A stretch of 64,000 bases of DNA from Rhodobacteraceae bacterium EL53 (GTDB taxonomy: Bacteria > Pseudomonadota > Alphaproteobacteria > Rhodobacterales > Rhodobacteraceae): contig OMPR01000016.1 in NCBI GenBank assembly GCA_900313015.1, positions 62,001-126,000 on the forward strand, written 5' to 3'. Position 1 is the first letter of the stretch. Every line of letters starts with the position of its first letter. Below the pieces are notes generated by a model. The model searched no databases. It saw only the letters and a list, made by a program, of their open reading frames with translations, and was not told where the DNA came from. The position numbers and the translations under genes were made by a program. Shown here in pieces: positions 8,774 through 18,345 of the stretch.

Positions 8774-9684
8774 TCCGGCGGGGCCTCGTTTGCACTGTGT
8801 TGTTGTTAACAACAACGCTGGTCGCGTCAGCGAGTGCCCCTGAACGATCGTTGCGCCCGGTTGGGCGTGCATTCGTGCCACCGATACCTTCGGCAGAGGC
8901 ACAGGAAGAGCCTCAATCCCCCGCATTGCAAGAGGCTGCTGTATTGGTGGCTGTTTCAGAAGTGGCGACAAGGGTTCAAGGTGTAAGGTTGAGACCGACG
9001 CCCCGCCCCACGAAGGCCGCAGAGCCGGGGGAGGCCGAGATAACGGTCGTGGCCCAAGCGGCCGCGGTGCAGACATTTGGCCCGACAAGCTCTTTGCGCC
9101 CTATCGTGCGCCCGAAAGCCGTTGAACAGCAGGTTTTCTTTGGCAAAAAGCGTAAAAGCCGTAAGGGGTCGGTCTGTGGGAATGCGGATATCAAGGGCGA
9201 GAAAGTCGGACGGGTTCCCGGAAAACTGAACGGCTGTGGTGTCAAGGATGCGGTTCGTGTGACGTCCATCTCAGGCGTGCGGCTAAGTCGAGGTGCGGTG
9301 ATGACTTGTGATACAGCACAAGCATTAAACCAATGGGTTGAACGCGGGGTAAAGCCAACATTTCGGAACCGTGGCCCGGTCGTTGAGATGCGTGTCGCGG
9401 CGCACTACTCCTGCCGGACGCGAAACAACCGAAGGGGCGCCAAAATTTCCGAACATGGCAAGGGAAAGGCCATCGACATTTCGTCATTCACTATGAAAGA
9501 CGGAGAGGAGATTACTGTTCTCCAAGGATGGAAACGGGGCAGCTCCCGCCGTCTTTTGCAAAGAACGTGGAAAGCAGCCTGCGGCCCGTTTGGGACGGTG
9601 CTTGGACCCAAGGCGGACCGCTATCATCAGGATCATTTCCATCTGGATACAGCGCGCCACCGGGGCGGGCCGTATTGTCGCTAG
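8770..9684 (+). CDS. Extensin-like domain protein, periplasmic
   Basis: The 304-residue product starts with GTG inside the stop of the preceding gene. It has an N-terminal signal peptide (hydrophobic VCTVLLLTTTLVASASA), a Pro/Arg-rich low-complexity linker to about residue 125 with three SLRP-like repeats, and a C-terminal extensin-like domain (COG3921 type). In that domain the AHYSCRTRNN, KGKAIDISSF and YHQDHFHLDT blocks resemble the zinc site of M15/VanY-like peptidoglycan peptidases, so a cell-wall role is likely. Function is not established for the family. Its TAG stop and that of the convergent gene share the palindrome CTAG at 9681-9684. Confidence 0.85.
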   Translation: MIRRGLVCTVLLLTTTLVASASAPERSLRPVGRAFVPPIPSAEAQEEPQSPALQEAAVLVAVSEVATRVQGVRLRPTPRPTKAAEPGEAEITVVAQAAAVQTFGPTSSLRPIVRPKAVEQQVFFGKKRKSRKGSVCGNADIKGEKVGRVPGKLNGCGVKDAVRVTSISGVRLSRGAVMTCDTAQALNQWVERGVKPTFRNRGPVVEMRVAAHYSCRTRNNRRGAKISEHGKGKAIDISSFTMKDGEEITVLQGWKRGSSRRLLQRTWKAACGPFGTVLGPKADRYHQDHFHLDTARHRGGPYCR

Positions 9685-10682
9685 CGCAAAATCAGGCGTG
9701 GAGCTGGCCCAAGAGGGATCGGCCCCAGCGCCACATAGCCATCTCTGAAGTTCAACTGAACATCCAAGGCCTGTGGATTGCCGCCCAGGCCTGCCAGCAT
9801 GGACAAGACCCGTTCTGCAGGGTTCACGGCCTGTGTCGGGATCGCGCCAGCATTATGGGCCATTGTCAGCATTTCCCGCCAGTTTTCTGCTTTGAGGGCA
9901 ATTTCGCCCGTGGGAACACCCAGCTCGTCAACCAATAGCTGACCTGTGGCGAACAGACGCAAAGCCCCCCAATGCATTTCGGCAAGAGCAAGGTCGATCT
10001 TTGTGGGCTGCGGGCGCCGCTCTTCTAGGGCTGATCGATTCCATGGCTTGTCAAACTGAATCGTCGTGTCCAGTTTGAGTGTCTCAAAGCTGTGGGGCAG
10101 GGCGGTTGAGGACCCAAGCAGTCGCCGCAGATCGTCCCCCAATGTGAAATGCCCGGCTTCGATGTCGTAGGTATATGTATCTGGTCGATCGGTCTGCGCC
10201 ATCGCAAGGGTCAGGTCTTCGGCTCCCAGCACAGGTCCTGTCCCATCCGATATGGTCCAGCGGCTCGCAGTCACGGACATTTGGTTCAGCGTCAAAGCAA
10301 CACCGGGTTGAAGGTGCAGCAGCGCTTCCATCTTTTGAGCCTGCAGGATCAGGTGGCGATCCAGATAGGACAATCGCTGCGGTGTCTCTGAAAAGCGAAC
10401 AGTTTGCCGTCCGGGCCAGATCGCTGGACTATCCAATTCCAACCAGTCGGCCTGCCAAGCGGTGCCATTGCTCGGATCTGCCAAGGCAGGATTGGTAAGT
10501 AGGGTTTTGTGGCTAAGGGGAAAGCCAGAGGTTGATATCGTGGCATAATCGGCTTGCCACCCTCGCAACCGTTGGCTCTCAAACCAGCCAATCACACCTG
10601 AACGCAAGCCATATCCCGCCGCGTACCAATAGGCACACCAGACCAAGCTCAAGACAATCACAACACGGATCAAGCGCAACAT
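9681..10682 (-). CDS. DUF2125 domain protein
   Basis: A 333-residue protein with one N-terminal transmembrane helix or uncleaved signal (LRLIRVVIVLSLVWCAYWYAAGY) and a beta-rich periplasmic region typical of DUF2125, a family found widely in Alphaproteobacteria. Its repeating strands resemble AsmA-like lipid-handling proteins, but this is only a resemblance. The start at 10682 follows AAAAGGGGC and puts the membrane helix at the N terminus; the frame extends upstream without a signal. No function is known. Confidence 0.8.
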   Translation of the reverse strand: MLRLIRVVIVLSLVWCAYWYAAGYGLRSGVIGWFESQRLRGWQADYATISTSGFPLSHKTLLTNPALADPSNGTAWQADWLELDSPAIWPGRQTVRFSETPQRLSYLDRHLILQAQKMEALLHLQPGVALTLNQMSVTASRWTISDGTGPVLGAEDLTLAMAQTDRPDTYTYDIEAGHFTLGDDLRRLLGSSTALPHSFETLKLDTTIQFDKPWNRSALEERRPQPTKIDLALAEMHWGALRLFATGQLLVDELGVPTGEIALKAENWREMLTMAHNAGAIPTQAVNPAERVLSMLAGLGGNPQALDVQLNFRDGYVALGPIPLGPAPRLILR

Positions 10683-10750
10683 TGGCCAAAGCCCCTTTTT
10701 CCTGCTCTGATTTTGATGTTTATAGGGCGAAACAAGCAAGGACCATAGTG

Positions 10751-11281
10751 ATGACAATGTGGGTATTTGGATATGGGTCGTTATTGTGGAACCCGGACTT
10801 TCCGGTTGCACGCAGCGAACTGGCGACACTGAAAGGGTACGCACGGTCTTTTTGCATGAGCTCTATCCACCATCGCGGTACCGAAGAGAACCCTGGACTG
10901 GTGTTGGCGCTGGACGCGATTGAGGCTTCGTTTTGCAAAGGCGTTGCCTTTGCGGTCGAAGCGGGACACGAAGAACGTACGCTTGCAGAGCTACGAGAGC
11001 GTGAATTGGTGTCGTCGGCCTATTTAGAAAAGATGCTGGATGTGCATTTCGATACGGGTGAGGTTGTGAATGCCGTGACCTATGTGATCGATGCGGATCA
11101 TGTGCAGTATTGTGGTGGAATGCCTTTAGAAGAACAGGCGCAGATCATTGCACATGCTGTCGGGGGGCGCGGACCAAATACTGAATACCTCTACAACACG
11201 GCTGAGCATCTGGCTGATATCGGCTTGCACGATCAGGATCTGAACTGGCTTTCTGATCGTGTGCGGGCTTTGGTTGCATAA
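10751..11281 (+). CDS. ChaC-like gamma-glutamylcyclotransferase
   Basis: The 176-residue product opens with WVFGYGSLLWNPDF, the glycine-rich substrate loop of ChaC proteins, which degrade glutathione to 5-oxoproline and Cys-Gly in the cytosol. ARSFCMSSIHHRGT and the C-terminal GPNTEYLYNTAEHLADIG blocks are also family-typical. The start at 10751 is preferred; an in-frame ATG two codons later is possible. It stands alone between a divergent DUF2125 gene and the MotA-like gene. Confidence 0.88.
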   Translation: MTMWVFGYGSLLWNPDFPVARSELATLKGYARSFCMSSIHHRGTEENPGLVLALDAIEASFCKGVAFAVEAGHEERTLAELRERELVSSAYLEKMLDVHFDTGEVVNAVTYVIDADHVQYCGGMPLEEQAQIIAHAVGGRGPNTEYLYNTAEHLADIGLHDQDLNWLSDRVRALVA

Positions 11282-11352
11282 AGCCTTGGCGTTATGCGCG
11301 ATTTGCCGGTAAGTTTGTAGCTGAGCAGACAAACGTGCCAGGAAACAAGCGC

Positions 11353-12537
11353 ATGGCGCAACAAGACAGTGAAGTGAGACCTCAGTTCTCGCAACCCATC
11401 CGTCAGATCACGATGATGCTGATGGTAATTGCCTTATCCGGCTTTGGAATATTCGTCGCGCTGCCGCGTGTTTTGCCGGTATTCCAGGCCAACCCCTACC
11501 TAAACGGCTTTATTCTGCTGGTTTTTGTGATCGGTGTGTTCGCTTGTTTTTGGCAAGTGATTCAGCTGATCGGGTCCGTGCGCTGGATCGAAGAATTTGC
11601 AAGTGGGAACGAGCGTGAGGGCATAACACCGCCACAGCTATTGACCCCGTTGGCGTCGTTGTTGCGGAGCCGCGCGGCTCGGATGCATATCAGCTCAACA
11701 TCAACCCGCTCAATCTTGGACTCGGTGGCTGAAAGGATCGAAGAAGAACGTGAGATAACCCGTTATATAACCAACGTTCTGATATATTTGGGCCTTTTGG
11801 GCACATTCTTTGGCCTGGCCACTACGATTCCTGCTGTTGTCGACACCATTCGCAGCCTCGCTCCGCAAGAAGGCGAAGAGGGGCTGGCTGTCTTTGGCCG
11901 TCTCATGACAGGGCTTGAAGCGCAGCTGGGCGGGATGGGGGTCGCCTTTGGGTCCTCGCTGCTCGGCTTGGCCGGATCTCTGATTGTTGGGTTGCTAGAA
12001 CTTTTTGCAGGACATGGGCAAAACCGGTTCTACCGCGAATTGGAAGAATGGCTGTCCACGATCACACGACTTGGCTTTGCCTCGGGTGAAGACAGCAGCG
12101 GATCAGACAATGCGATGCTCACGCATGTGATGGATCGAATGGGGGAGCAGATGGAGTCCTTGCAGGGGATGTTCGCTGCCTCTAGCGAAGAAAACACGGC
12201 GGTCAATGCTAAGCTTTCACAGTTGGTCGAGTCCATTTCGGACATGAATCACCGTGCTGCCGAAAGTCAGGACACTGTCATCGCCCTAGATCGCGTGGCC
12301 GCAGTGCAAGAGACATTGGTCGATGTGATCCGGGCCCAAGGTGAGAACGAAGGCATCGATGCTGAAAGCCGGATGCGGTTACGCTCGATTGATGTGCAAA
12401 TGTTACGCATCTTGGAAGAGATGTCCGCCGGGCGTCAGGAAACCATGGTTGAATTGCGCAAAGACATTGACCTTTTGGCCAATGCATTGTCGCAGCCGCG
12501 GGGGCAAACACGCGTCCGGGGCACGGACGGGGAGTAA
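11353..12537 (+). CDS. MotA/TolQ/ExbB-family proton channel subunit
   Basis: The 394-residue product has four predicted membrane helices: about residues 15-40, 48-72, 135-157 and 185-210. The third (VLIYLGLLGTFFGLATTIP) and fourth (GVAFGSSLLGLAGSLIVGLLE) match the MotA/TolQ/ExbB pore helices. About 180 residues follow the last helix and are helical and acidic, much longer than in TolQ or ExbB. ATG 11353 follows AGGAA by eight bases; an in-frame GTG lies at 11335. The next gene starts three bases after the stop and encodes a MotB-like partner, so the two form a proton-driven stator-type complex of unknown task. Confidence 0.85.
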   Translation: MAQQDSEVRPQFSQPIRQITMMLMVIALSGFGIFVALPRVLPVFQANPYLNGFILLVFVIGVFACFWQVIQLIGSVRWIEEFASGNEREGITPPQLLTPLASLLRSRAARMHISSTSTRSILDSVAERIEEEREITRYITNVLIYLGLLGTFFGLATTIPAVVDTIRSLAPQEGEEGLAVFGRLMTGLEAQLGGMGVAFGSSLLGLAGSLIVGLLELFAGHGQNRFYRELEEWLSTITRLGFASGEDSSGSDNAMLTHVMDRMGEQMESLQGMFAASSEENTAVNAKLSQLVESISDMNHRAAESQDTVIALDRVAAVQETLVDVIRAQGENEGIDAESRMRLRSIDVQMLRILEEMSAGRQETMVELRKDIDLLANALSQPRGQTRVRGTDGE

Positions 12538-12540
12538 GCG

Positions 12541-14883
12541 ATGGCCCTGTCCCGCCGTACTGGTCAACGATTCCAGGGCTCTGTTTGGCCCGGTTTTGTG
12601 GATGCGATGACAGGCCTGTTGATGGTCCTGACATTTGTTTTGACCATTTTTATGGTGGTGCAGTTCGTTCTTCGCGAAACAATCTCTGGACAAGAGGTCG
12701 AGCTGGATGTTTTGGCGAGCGAAGTTGAAGCGTTGGCGATTGCGCTAGGGCTAGAAGAGCGAGAAGCCAATCAGTTGCAGGCGCGCTTGGGGGCCTTGAA
12801 TTCGACCCTCAATCAGGCGCAGGGCGATTTGGACCAAGCCCGATCCATCATTTCGGATTTAACGGCTGAACGTGATGCGCAACGCAATGAAATCCAAGCG
12901 GCCAACACCCGGATCACAGCGTTCGAAGCACAGGTCGCGACCTTGCTTGCAGATCAGGAGCGCGCACTTGGAGATATTACAGCGCTGGAGCAAGAGCGGG
13001 CTGATCTGCGCGCAAAAACAGACAGCCTGTTATCCGAGCAAGAGGCCCTGAATCTTGCGTTGGCCCAATCCCGATCAGAGGTAGATGCACAGGTCGAGGC
13101 TGCCCGACTGGCAGCGGCCCGTCGTGAAGCGCTCGAAGCGATGGTGGCGGACCTTGAACAAAAGGGCAAAGAGCAGTCTGAGCTGACGCAGTCGCTGCAA
13201 AATGAACTGAATGAAGAAGAGGCCGCCCGTCTGGTCGAGGCGGCGGCGGCACAGACTCTGCGTGACAAATTGGCGAACGCAGATGCTGAATTGACTGCGA
13301 TGACCTTGTCGTTGGAAGCGCAGCGCAAGGACGCAGAAGAGACATTAATCCTGCTGGCTGCAGCAGATCAGGCGAAGGCAGCTCTTGATCAGGCATTGGC
13401 CCAAGCCTTGGACCAGATCGAAGCGGCCAAAGCGCAAGCGCGCGATCGGGATGAGTTGGCCGAGCGTTTGACACGGGTTCTGGCGCAGATGGAGGTTACG
13501 CAAACTGACGGTGCAAATCGTGTGACCGCATTAGAGGCGGAATTGGATCGGCTGAGAACGGACAGCGCAACGACGCAAGCGGACTTGATTGACCAGTTGA
13601 CCAAAACGCGCGCACAAGCGGCGCAGGCCCGGGCTGAGTTTGAGGCCGAAATTGCTGCGTTGCAGTCGTCCAGCGTTCAAACCGAATCCCAATATCAAGA
13701 ACGATTGGCCCAGCTACAAAGTGATCAGGCCGCAGCCAGACGTGCGCTGGAGGCGCAGATTGCCGAGGGTGAAACACGTGCAATCGAGGCGCGGCAAGGT
13801 TGGCAAGATCAACTGGCACAGGCCCAGTCCGAAACGGATCAGTTGCGTGCAGAATTGGGGCGGGCCACACGCGATTTGGAAAGTCTGCGGTCTACCATCG
13901 AAACATCATCGCAGGATCAAGCGTCGATAGAAGCGCAACTACTTGCTGCCCTTCAATCGCTGGAGCAAGCACAGGCCGCGTCCTCGGACCGGGATGTGTT
14001 GCAACGTCGGCTGTTGGCGGCAATCGCTGGTCAAGAAGAAGCAGGCGTTTCAGCCGAAGCGCAACGGTCTCTGGCCGAAGAGAGGGCTGCCTTGCTGGCT
14101 CAGGCGCGTGCCGAATTGGCCGATGAAAAAGCAATTTCGACCGAGGCGCAAAAACAAAGAGCCTTGTTGAACCAGCAGGTAGCGGCCTTGCGGACGCAAT
14201 TGGGTGGATTGCAAGCCCTGTTGGATGATTTCAAAGCACGCGATACAGCCGCACAGGTTCAACTGCAGAACCTTGGTCAAAACCTGAACGCAGCCCTTGC
14301 ACGCGCCGCGTCAGAAGAGCGTAGGCGGCGGTTGCTGGAAGAAGCTGAGCGCAAACGGCTGGAAGCTGAGGCCCTTGCCCTCGAGGAAGAGGCCAAAGCC
14401 TTGGCCGCGCAAACAAAAGATCTGGAACGCTATCGGTCGGAATTTTTCGGACGTTTGCGGGATGTTTTGGGGACGCAAGAAGGGGTCCGCATCGAGGGGG
14501 ATCGTTTTGTGTTTTCGTCCGAGGTGCTCTTTCCTCCGGGCGGTGCCGAACTGTCTGCCCTTGGCGAAATCGAGATGGGGAAGATTGCGCTTATTCTGCG
14601 CACGATTGCACGGGACATTCCCCCAGAAATCAATTGGGTGATCCGGGTTGATGGGCATACTGATAATGTGCCGCTGTCCGGCACGGGGCAATTTGCAGAC
14701 AATTGGGAACTGAGCCAAGCGCGAGCGCTCTCTGTGGTGCGCTATATGGTGTCTGATTTGGGAATTTCACCCAGCCGGTTGTCCGCAAATGGCTTTGGTG
14801 AGTTTCAGCCGATCAATACGGCAGATACGGCCCAGGCCCGCGCCCAGAACCGCCGGATTGAGTTGAAACTGACCGAGAAATAG
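12541..14883 (+). CDS. MotB-like protein with giant coiled coil and OmpA-family peptidoglycan-binding domain
   Basis: The 780-residue protein has one N-terminal membrane helix (residues about 20-44) with an Asp at its start (GFVDAMTGLLMVLTF), the position of the MotB proton-binding Asp. Residues about 47-635 are almost uninterrupted Ala/Glu/Gln/Leu/Arg heptads, a coiled coil of nearly 590 residues. The C terminus is an OmpA/MotB peptidoglycan-binding domain (VDGHTDNVPL, NWELSQARALSVV, NRRIEL). It is immediately downstream of the MotA-like gene, so they should form one complex. Flagellar MotB, TolR and ExbD have no such coil. Function is unknown; an envelope or division role is plausible. Confidence 0.85.
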   Translation: MALSRRTGQRFQGSVWPGFVDAMTGLLMVLTFVLTIFMVVQFVLRETISGQEVELDVLASEVEALAIALGLEEREANQLQARLGALNSTLNQAQGDLDQARSIISDLTAERDAQRNEIQAANTRITAFEAQVATLLADQERALGDITALEQERADLRAKTDSLLSEQEALNLALAQSRSEVDAQVEAARLAAARREALEAMVADLEQKGKEQSELTQSLQNELNEEEAARLVEAAAAQTLRDKLANADAELTAMTLSLEAQRKDAEETLILLAAADQAKAALDQALAQALDQIEAAKAQARDRDELAERLTRVLAQMEVTQTDGANRVTALEAELDRLRTDSATTQADLIDQLTKTRAQAAQARAEFEAEIAALQSSSVQTESQYQERLAQLQSDQAAARRALEAQIAEGETRAIEARQGWQDQLAQAQSETDQLRAELGRATRDLESLRSTIETSSQDQASIEAQLLAALQSLEQAQAASSDRDVLQRRLLAAIAGQEEAGVSAEAQRSLAEERAALLAQARAELADEKAISTEAQKQRALLNQQVAALRTQLGGLQALLDDFKARDTAAQVQLQNLGQNLNAALARAASEERRRRLLEEAERKRLEAEALALEEEAKALAAQTKDLERYRSEFFGRLRDVLGTQEGVRIEGDRFVFSSEVLFPPGGAELSALGEIEMGKIALILRTIARDIPPEINWVIRVDGHTDNVPLSGTGQFADNWELSQARALSVVRYMVSDLGISPSRLSANGFGEFQPINTADTAQARAQNRRIELKLTEK

Positions 14884-14889
14884 GCCTCG

Positions 14890-15849
14890 TTATTCGATGA
14901 TCATGTTGATGGATTGCTCGCTGAGCGTCGCACCATCTCGAATCATTTTGACGGTCCCACGATAGGTTCCTTGGGGCCATGCGGCTTGTTTCAAGCGTTT
15001 GCCATAGGCCCTAAAGAACCGAGCGCGGTTCTTTTCTAATTGTGCATCATGAGACAGTGAAAACCCATTTGGGCCAGAGATTGAGAGACGCATAATGTCC
15101 CCCTTTAGCCCGCCATATGCAAAACCAAATAACACAAGCGCCTCAGATTCTGCCGGAAGGGAATTCATTTTGGCAGACCCCGCGTGAATGTCTTCGTATT
15201 TGGGGAGATTGGGGCTGAACCCAATGTCAATCAGCGCGCCAGGCACGTACGGCAGCTCCGAGTGCCATAGGCTGTTCCCTGCTTGGCCGCACAGTGAAGT
15301 GTCGCTGGTGTCAAAAGGGTCAACCACTTGACCATTCTGACGCACGGATAAATGTAAGTGAGGAAACTGGGTTTTACCACTTAGCCCAACTTCCCCCAAG
15401 ATAGTGCCCTGTTTGACGCGGTTCCCTTTCTGGACACGGATCGAGCCCAGTTTCATGTGGCAATACTGCGTTTCCCATCCATCCGCATGACGCACGACAA
15501 CGCCGTTGCCACATTCGCGCCCGCTGACGTCCTCCGCCTGTTCTTTTGTGTAATATTTGTCGGGCATGCTATCGCGAGAACCACGCACAACTCCGGGTGC
15601 GGCAGCAAGGACATTTACGCCCTCTTGCATCGCTTTTAGCGTGGGGAGGGAGAAATCTGTTCCCTTGTGCCCGTCATAGGCCAATTGGCCACATCGAAAG
15701 TCTCGAAATTCGGGGCCGGGATCTCTGTCCGGGTATTGCTGGATATGGCAATTGACACCAAGTTCGCAGTCAATCGGGAGGCTCAAAACAGGCGCACTCG
15801 CCGCAGATCCTGCGACGAGTGCAAAGAGAGCCGTTAAGGCCGCTCGCAT
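14890..15849 (-). CDS. M23 family metallopeptidase (LytM-type), periplasmic
   Basis: A 319-residue protein with a signal peptide (RAALTALFALVAGSAASA) and a zinc endopeptidase domain: HKGTDFSLP supplies the HxxxD ligands and HLHLSV the second HxH. A C-terminal beta domain of about 110 residues follows. Members cut peptide crosslinks in peptidoglycan. Its start ATG overlaps the clpA stop by one base (TAATG), so it is co-transcribed with clpA, and it converges with the MotA/MotB-like pair six bases away. Confidence 0.88.
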   Translation of the reverse strand: MRAALTALFALVAGSAASAPVLSLPIDCELGVNCHIQQYPDRDPGPEFRDFRCGQLAYDGHKGTDFSLPTLKAMQEGVNVLAAAPGVVRGSRDSMPDKYYTKEQAEDVSGRECGNGVVVRHADGWETQYCHMKLGSIRVQKGNRVKQGTILGEVGLSGKTQFPHLHLSVRQNGQVVDPFDTSDTSLCGQAGNSLWHSELPYVPGALIDIGFSPNLPKYEDIHAGSAKMNSLPAESEALVLFGFAYGGLKGDIMRLSISGPNGFSLSHDAQLEKNRARFFRAYGKRLKQAAWPQGTYRGTVKMIRDGATLSEQSINMIIE

Positions 15850-18170
15850 TATTCAGCTGTGAGCAGGGGCGGCTTGTCGCCCGAGATGCGCTGCTGATCT
15901 GGACCGTCGATTTTCAGATCCAATTTTCCATCCTTGAGGCTGACTTTGACGACACCACCTTTGGCCAGTTTGCCGAACAGGAGTTCTTCGGCGAGTGGCT
16001 TTTTGATGTATTCCTGAATGACACGTCCCAAAGGACGGGCCCCCATCCGATCATCATAGCCTTTGTCAGCAAGCCACTCTGCGGCCGGACGCGTCAGTTC
16101 GATAGAAACGTGGCGATCCATCAGTTGCGCTTCTAGTTGAAGAACAAACTTTTCAACCACTTGCAGAATGACTTCTTTCGGCAGAGGTGCGAACGAAATC
16201 ACGGCATCCAGACGGTTTCGGAATTCTGGTGAGAACGTGCGTTCAATCGCAGCGGTATCTTCACCTTCGCGCCTATCCCGGCCAAACCCAATCGCAGATT
16301 TTGCCTGCTCTGAGGCACCCGCGTTTGACGTCATGATCAACACAACATTGCGGAAGTTCACGGTTCTGCCATTGTGATCTGTCAGCTGGCCGTTATCCAT
16401 CACCTGCAACAAGATGTTATATACATCAGGGTGGGCTTTTTCCATCTCATCCAGCAGCAAGACGCAATGTGGATGCTGATCAACACCGTCAGTCAACAGA
16501 CCGCCCTGATCAAATCCGACATAACCCGGAGGGGCGCCAATCAAACGGCTGACGGCGTGTTTTTCCATGTACTCAGACATGTCAAATCGCAGCAATTCAA
16601 CGCCCAGCGTATCCGCAAGTTGTTTGGCAACCTCGGTTTTACCAACGCCGGTTGGGCCCGCGAACAGATAGTTCCCGATGGGCTTTTCTGGTTCGCGCAG
16701 TCCAGCACGCGCCAGTTTGATAGCGCTCGACAAAGCGTCGATTGCATCATCTTGCCCAAATACGACGCGTTTCAGCGAGTTTTCGAGATCTTTCAGAACT
16801 TCGGCATCATCTTTGGTGACATTCTTCGGCGGAATGCGTGCGATTTTGGCCACGACGGCTTCGATTTCTTTCACCCCAATGGTCTTGCGGCGTTTGCTTT
16901 CGGCGACCAGATGTTGGGCTGCGCCTGCTTCGTCAATGACGTCAATCGCCTTGTCCGGCAATTTCCGGTCATTGATATAACGCGCCGCCAATTCTACCGC
17001 CGATTTGATCGCATCGGCTGTATACTTGATATCGTGGTGCTCTTCAAAATACGGCTTCAGACCACGCAAAATCTTGATGCTGTCTTCGACCGTTGGTTCA
17101 CTGACGTCGATTTTCTGGAAACGACGGCTCAGCGCTCGATCTTTTTCAAAGTGCTGGCGGAACTCTTTGTACGTTGTCGATCCCATAGTGCGCAACTTGC
17201 CGCCCTGCAGCGCAGGTTTCAGCAGGTTAGAAGCATCCATTGCGCCACCAGAGGTAGCACCAGCGCCGATGACCGTGTGGATTTCGTCAATGAACAGAAC
17301 TGCATCTGGATGATCTTCAAGCTCTGTCACAACGGCTTTAAGCCGCTCTTCGAAATCACCACGATAACGGGTGCCAGCCAACAACGCGCCCATATCGAGC
17401 GAATAGATAGTTGCGTTGGCTAAGATTTCGGGGGTCTTGCCATTGACGATCTTGCGGGCCAGACCTTCGGCGATTGCTGTTTTGCCAACACCGGGGTCAC
17501 CAACCAGCAAGGGGTTGTTTTTGCGACGGCGGCACAAAACCTGAATGCAGCGCTCGACTTCTTGATCACGCCCGATAAGAGGGTCGATATCGCCTTCGCG
17601 GGATTTGGCGTTCAAATCGACGCAATATTTGGCAAGCGCGCTCTCATTTTTGTCGGGCTCAACAGTCGGCTGTGGTTCTTCTTCGCTTTCGGTCGCTCCA
17701 GTTACAGGACGGTTTTCCCCAAAGGCGGGATCTTTGGCGACGCCATGCGCAATGAAATTCACCGCGTCATACCGTGTCATTTCCTGTTCTTGCAGGAAAT
17801 AGGCAGCGTTGCTTTCGCGTTCCGCAAAGATCGCGACTAAAACGTTGGCGCCGGTGACTTCTGTGCGGCCCGAACTTTGGACGTGGATTGCAGCGCGCTG
17901 GATCACACGTTGGAACGCAGCAGTTGGAACCGCTTCGGACCCATCGATATCAGTGACCAGATTAGACAGGTCTTCGTCGATGAATTCGACCAAAGTGCTG
18001 CGAAGATCTGTCAGATCCACACTACAAGCTTTCATGACGCGCACCGCATCGGGCTCGTCAAGCAGCGCCAGCAACAGGTGCTCCAGCGTTGCAAATTCGT
18101 GGTGCCGTTCGTTGGCAGCAGCCAAGGCTGCGTGAATGGCGTGTTCAAGTGTGCTCGAGAATGAAGGCAC
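15849..18170 (-). CDS. clpA: ATP-dependent Clp protease ATP-binding subunit ClpA
   Basis: ClpA is the AAA+ unfoldase that feeds substrates to ClpP. The 773-residue product has the N domain ([33 protein letters not shown]), a first AAA module with [15 protein letters not shown], and a second with [15 protein letters not shown], plus the IGFG loop near residue 625 that contacts ClpP. The GTG at 18170 is chosen because AGAGGAGCACCCGC precedes it and the residues match the ClpA N terminus; the frame is open 16 codons further. No clpS is next to it; the upstream neighbour is gloB. Confidence 0.96.
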   Translation of the reverse strand: MPSFSSTLEHAIHAALAAANERHHEFATLEHLLLALLDEPDAVRVMKACSVDLTDLRSTLVEFIDEDLSNLVTDIDGSEAVPTAAFQRVIQRAAIHVQSSGRTEVTGANVLVAIFAERESNAAYFLQEQEMTRYDAVNFIAHGVAKDPAFGENRPVTGATESEEEPQPTVEPDKNESALAKYCVDLNAKSREGDIDPLIGRDQEVERCIQVLCRRRKNNPLLVGDPGVGKTAIAEGLARKIVNGKTPEILANATIYSLDMGALLAGTRYRGDFEERLKAVVTELEDHPDAVLFIDEIHTVIGAGATSGGAMDASNLLKPALQGGKLRTMGSTTYKEFRQHFEKDRALSRRFQKIDVSEPTVEDSIKILRGLKPYFEEHHDIKYTADAIKSAVELAARYINDRKLPDKAIDVIDEAGAAQHLVAESKRRKTIGVKEIEAVVAKIARIPPKNVTKDDAEVLKDLENSLKRVVFGQDDAIDALSSAIKLARAGLREPEKPIGNYLFAGPTGVGKTEVAKQLADTLGVELLRFDMSEYMEKHAVSRLIGAPPGYVGFDQGGLLTDGVDQHPHCVLLLDEMEKAHPDVYNILLQVMDNGQLTDHNGRTVNFRNVVLIMTSNAGASEQAKSAIGFGRDRREGEDTAAIERTFSPEFRNRLDAVISFAPLPKEVILQVVEKFVLQLEAQLMDRHVSIELTRPAAEWLADKGYDDRMGARPLGRVIQEYIKKPLAEELLFGKLAKGGVVKVSLKDGKLDLKIDGPDQQRISGDKPPLLTAE

Positions 18171-18345
18171 GCGGGTGCTCCTCTGTCTTGGGTCGGGAAG
18201 GGGATGATTTGCGATCATTCCCCCGTACCAACCATGTCCTCATAGTATTAGAGTTTGGTTGATAGAGCCGCAGCTTCAAGGGTTTTCTTTCATTTTTGGG
18301 TCACATTTCCTGTGAGTGCGGCTGTGAAGTCCTGTCTATAGGGGA

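Noticed and set aside
11353-14883. Zorya-like anti-phage system (ZorA/ZorB resemble MotA/MotB)
   Set aside because: No ZorC, ZorD or ZorE helicase/nuclease gene follows; the next genes are an M23 peptidase and clpA on the other strand, and the MotB-like partner carries a giant coil not typical of ZorB.
16374-17423. 349-codon open frame on the + strand inside clpA
   Set aside because: It is the antisense shadow of a strongly conserved gene; no ribosome site or family motif, and such long shadows arise from biased codon use.
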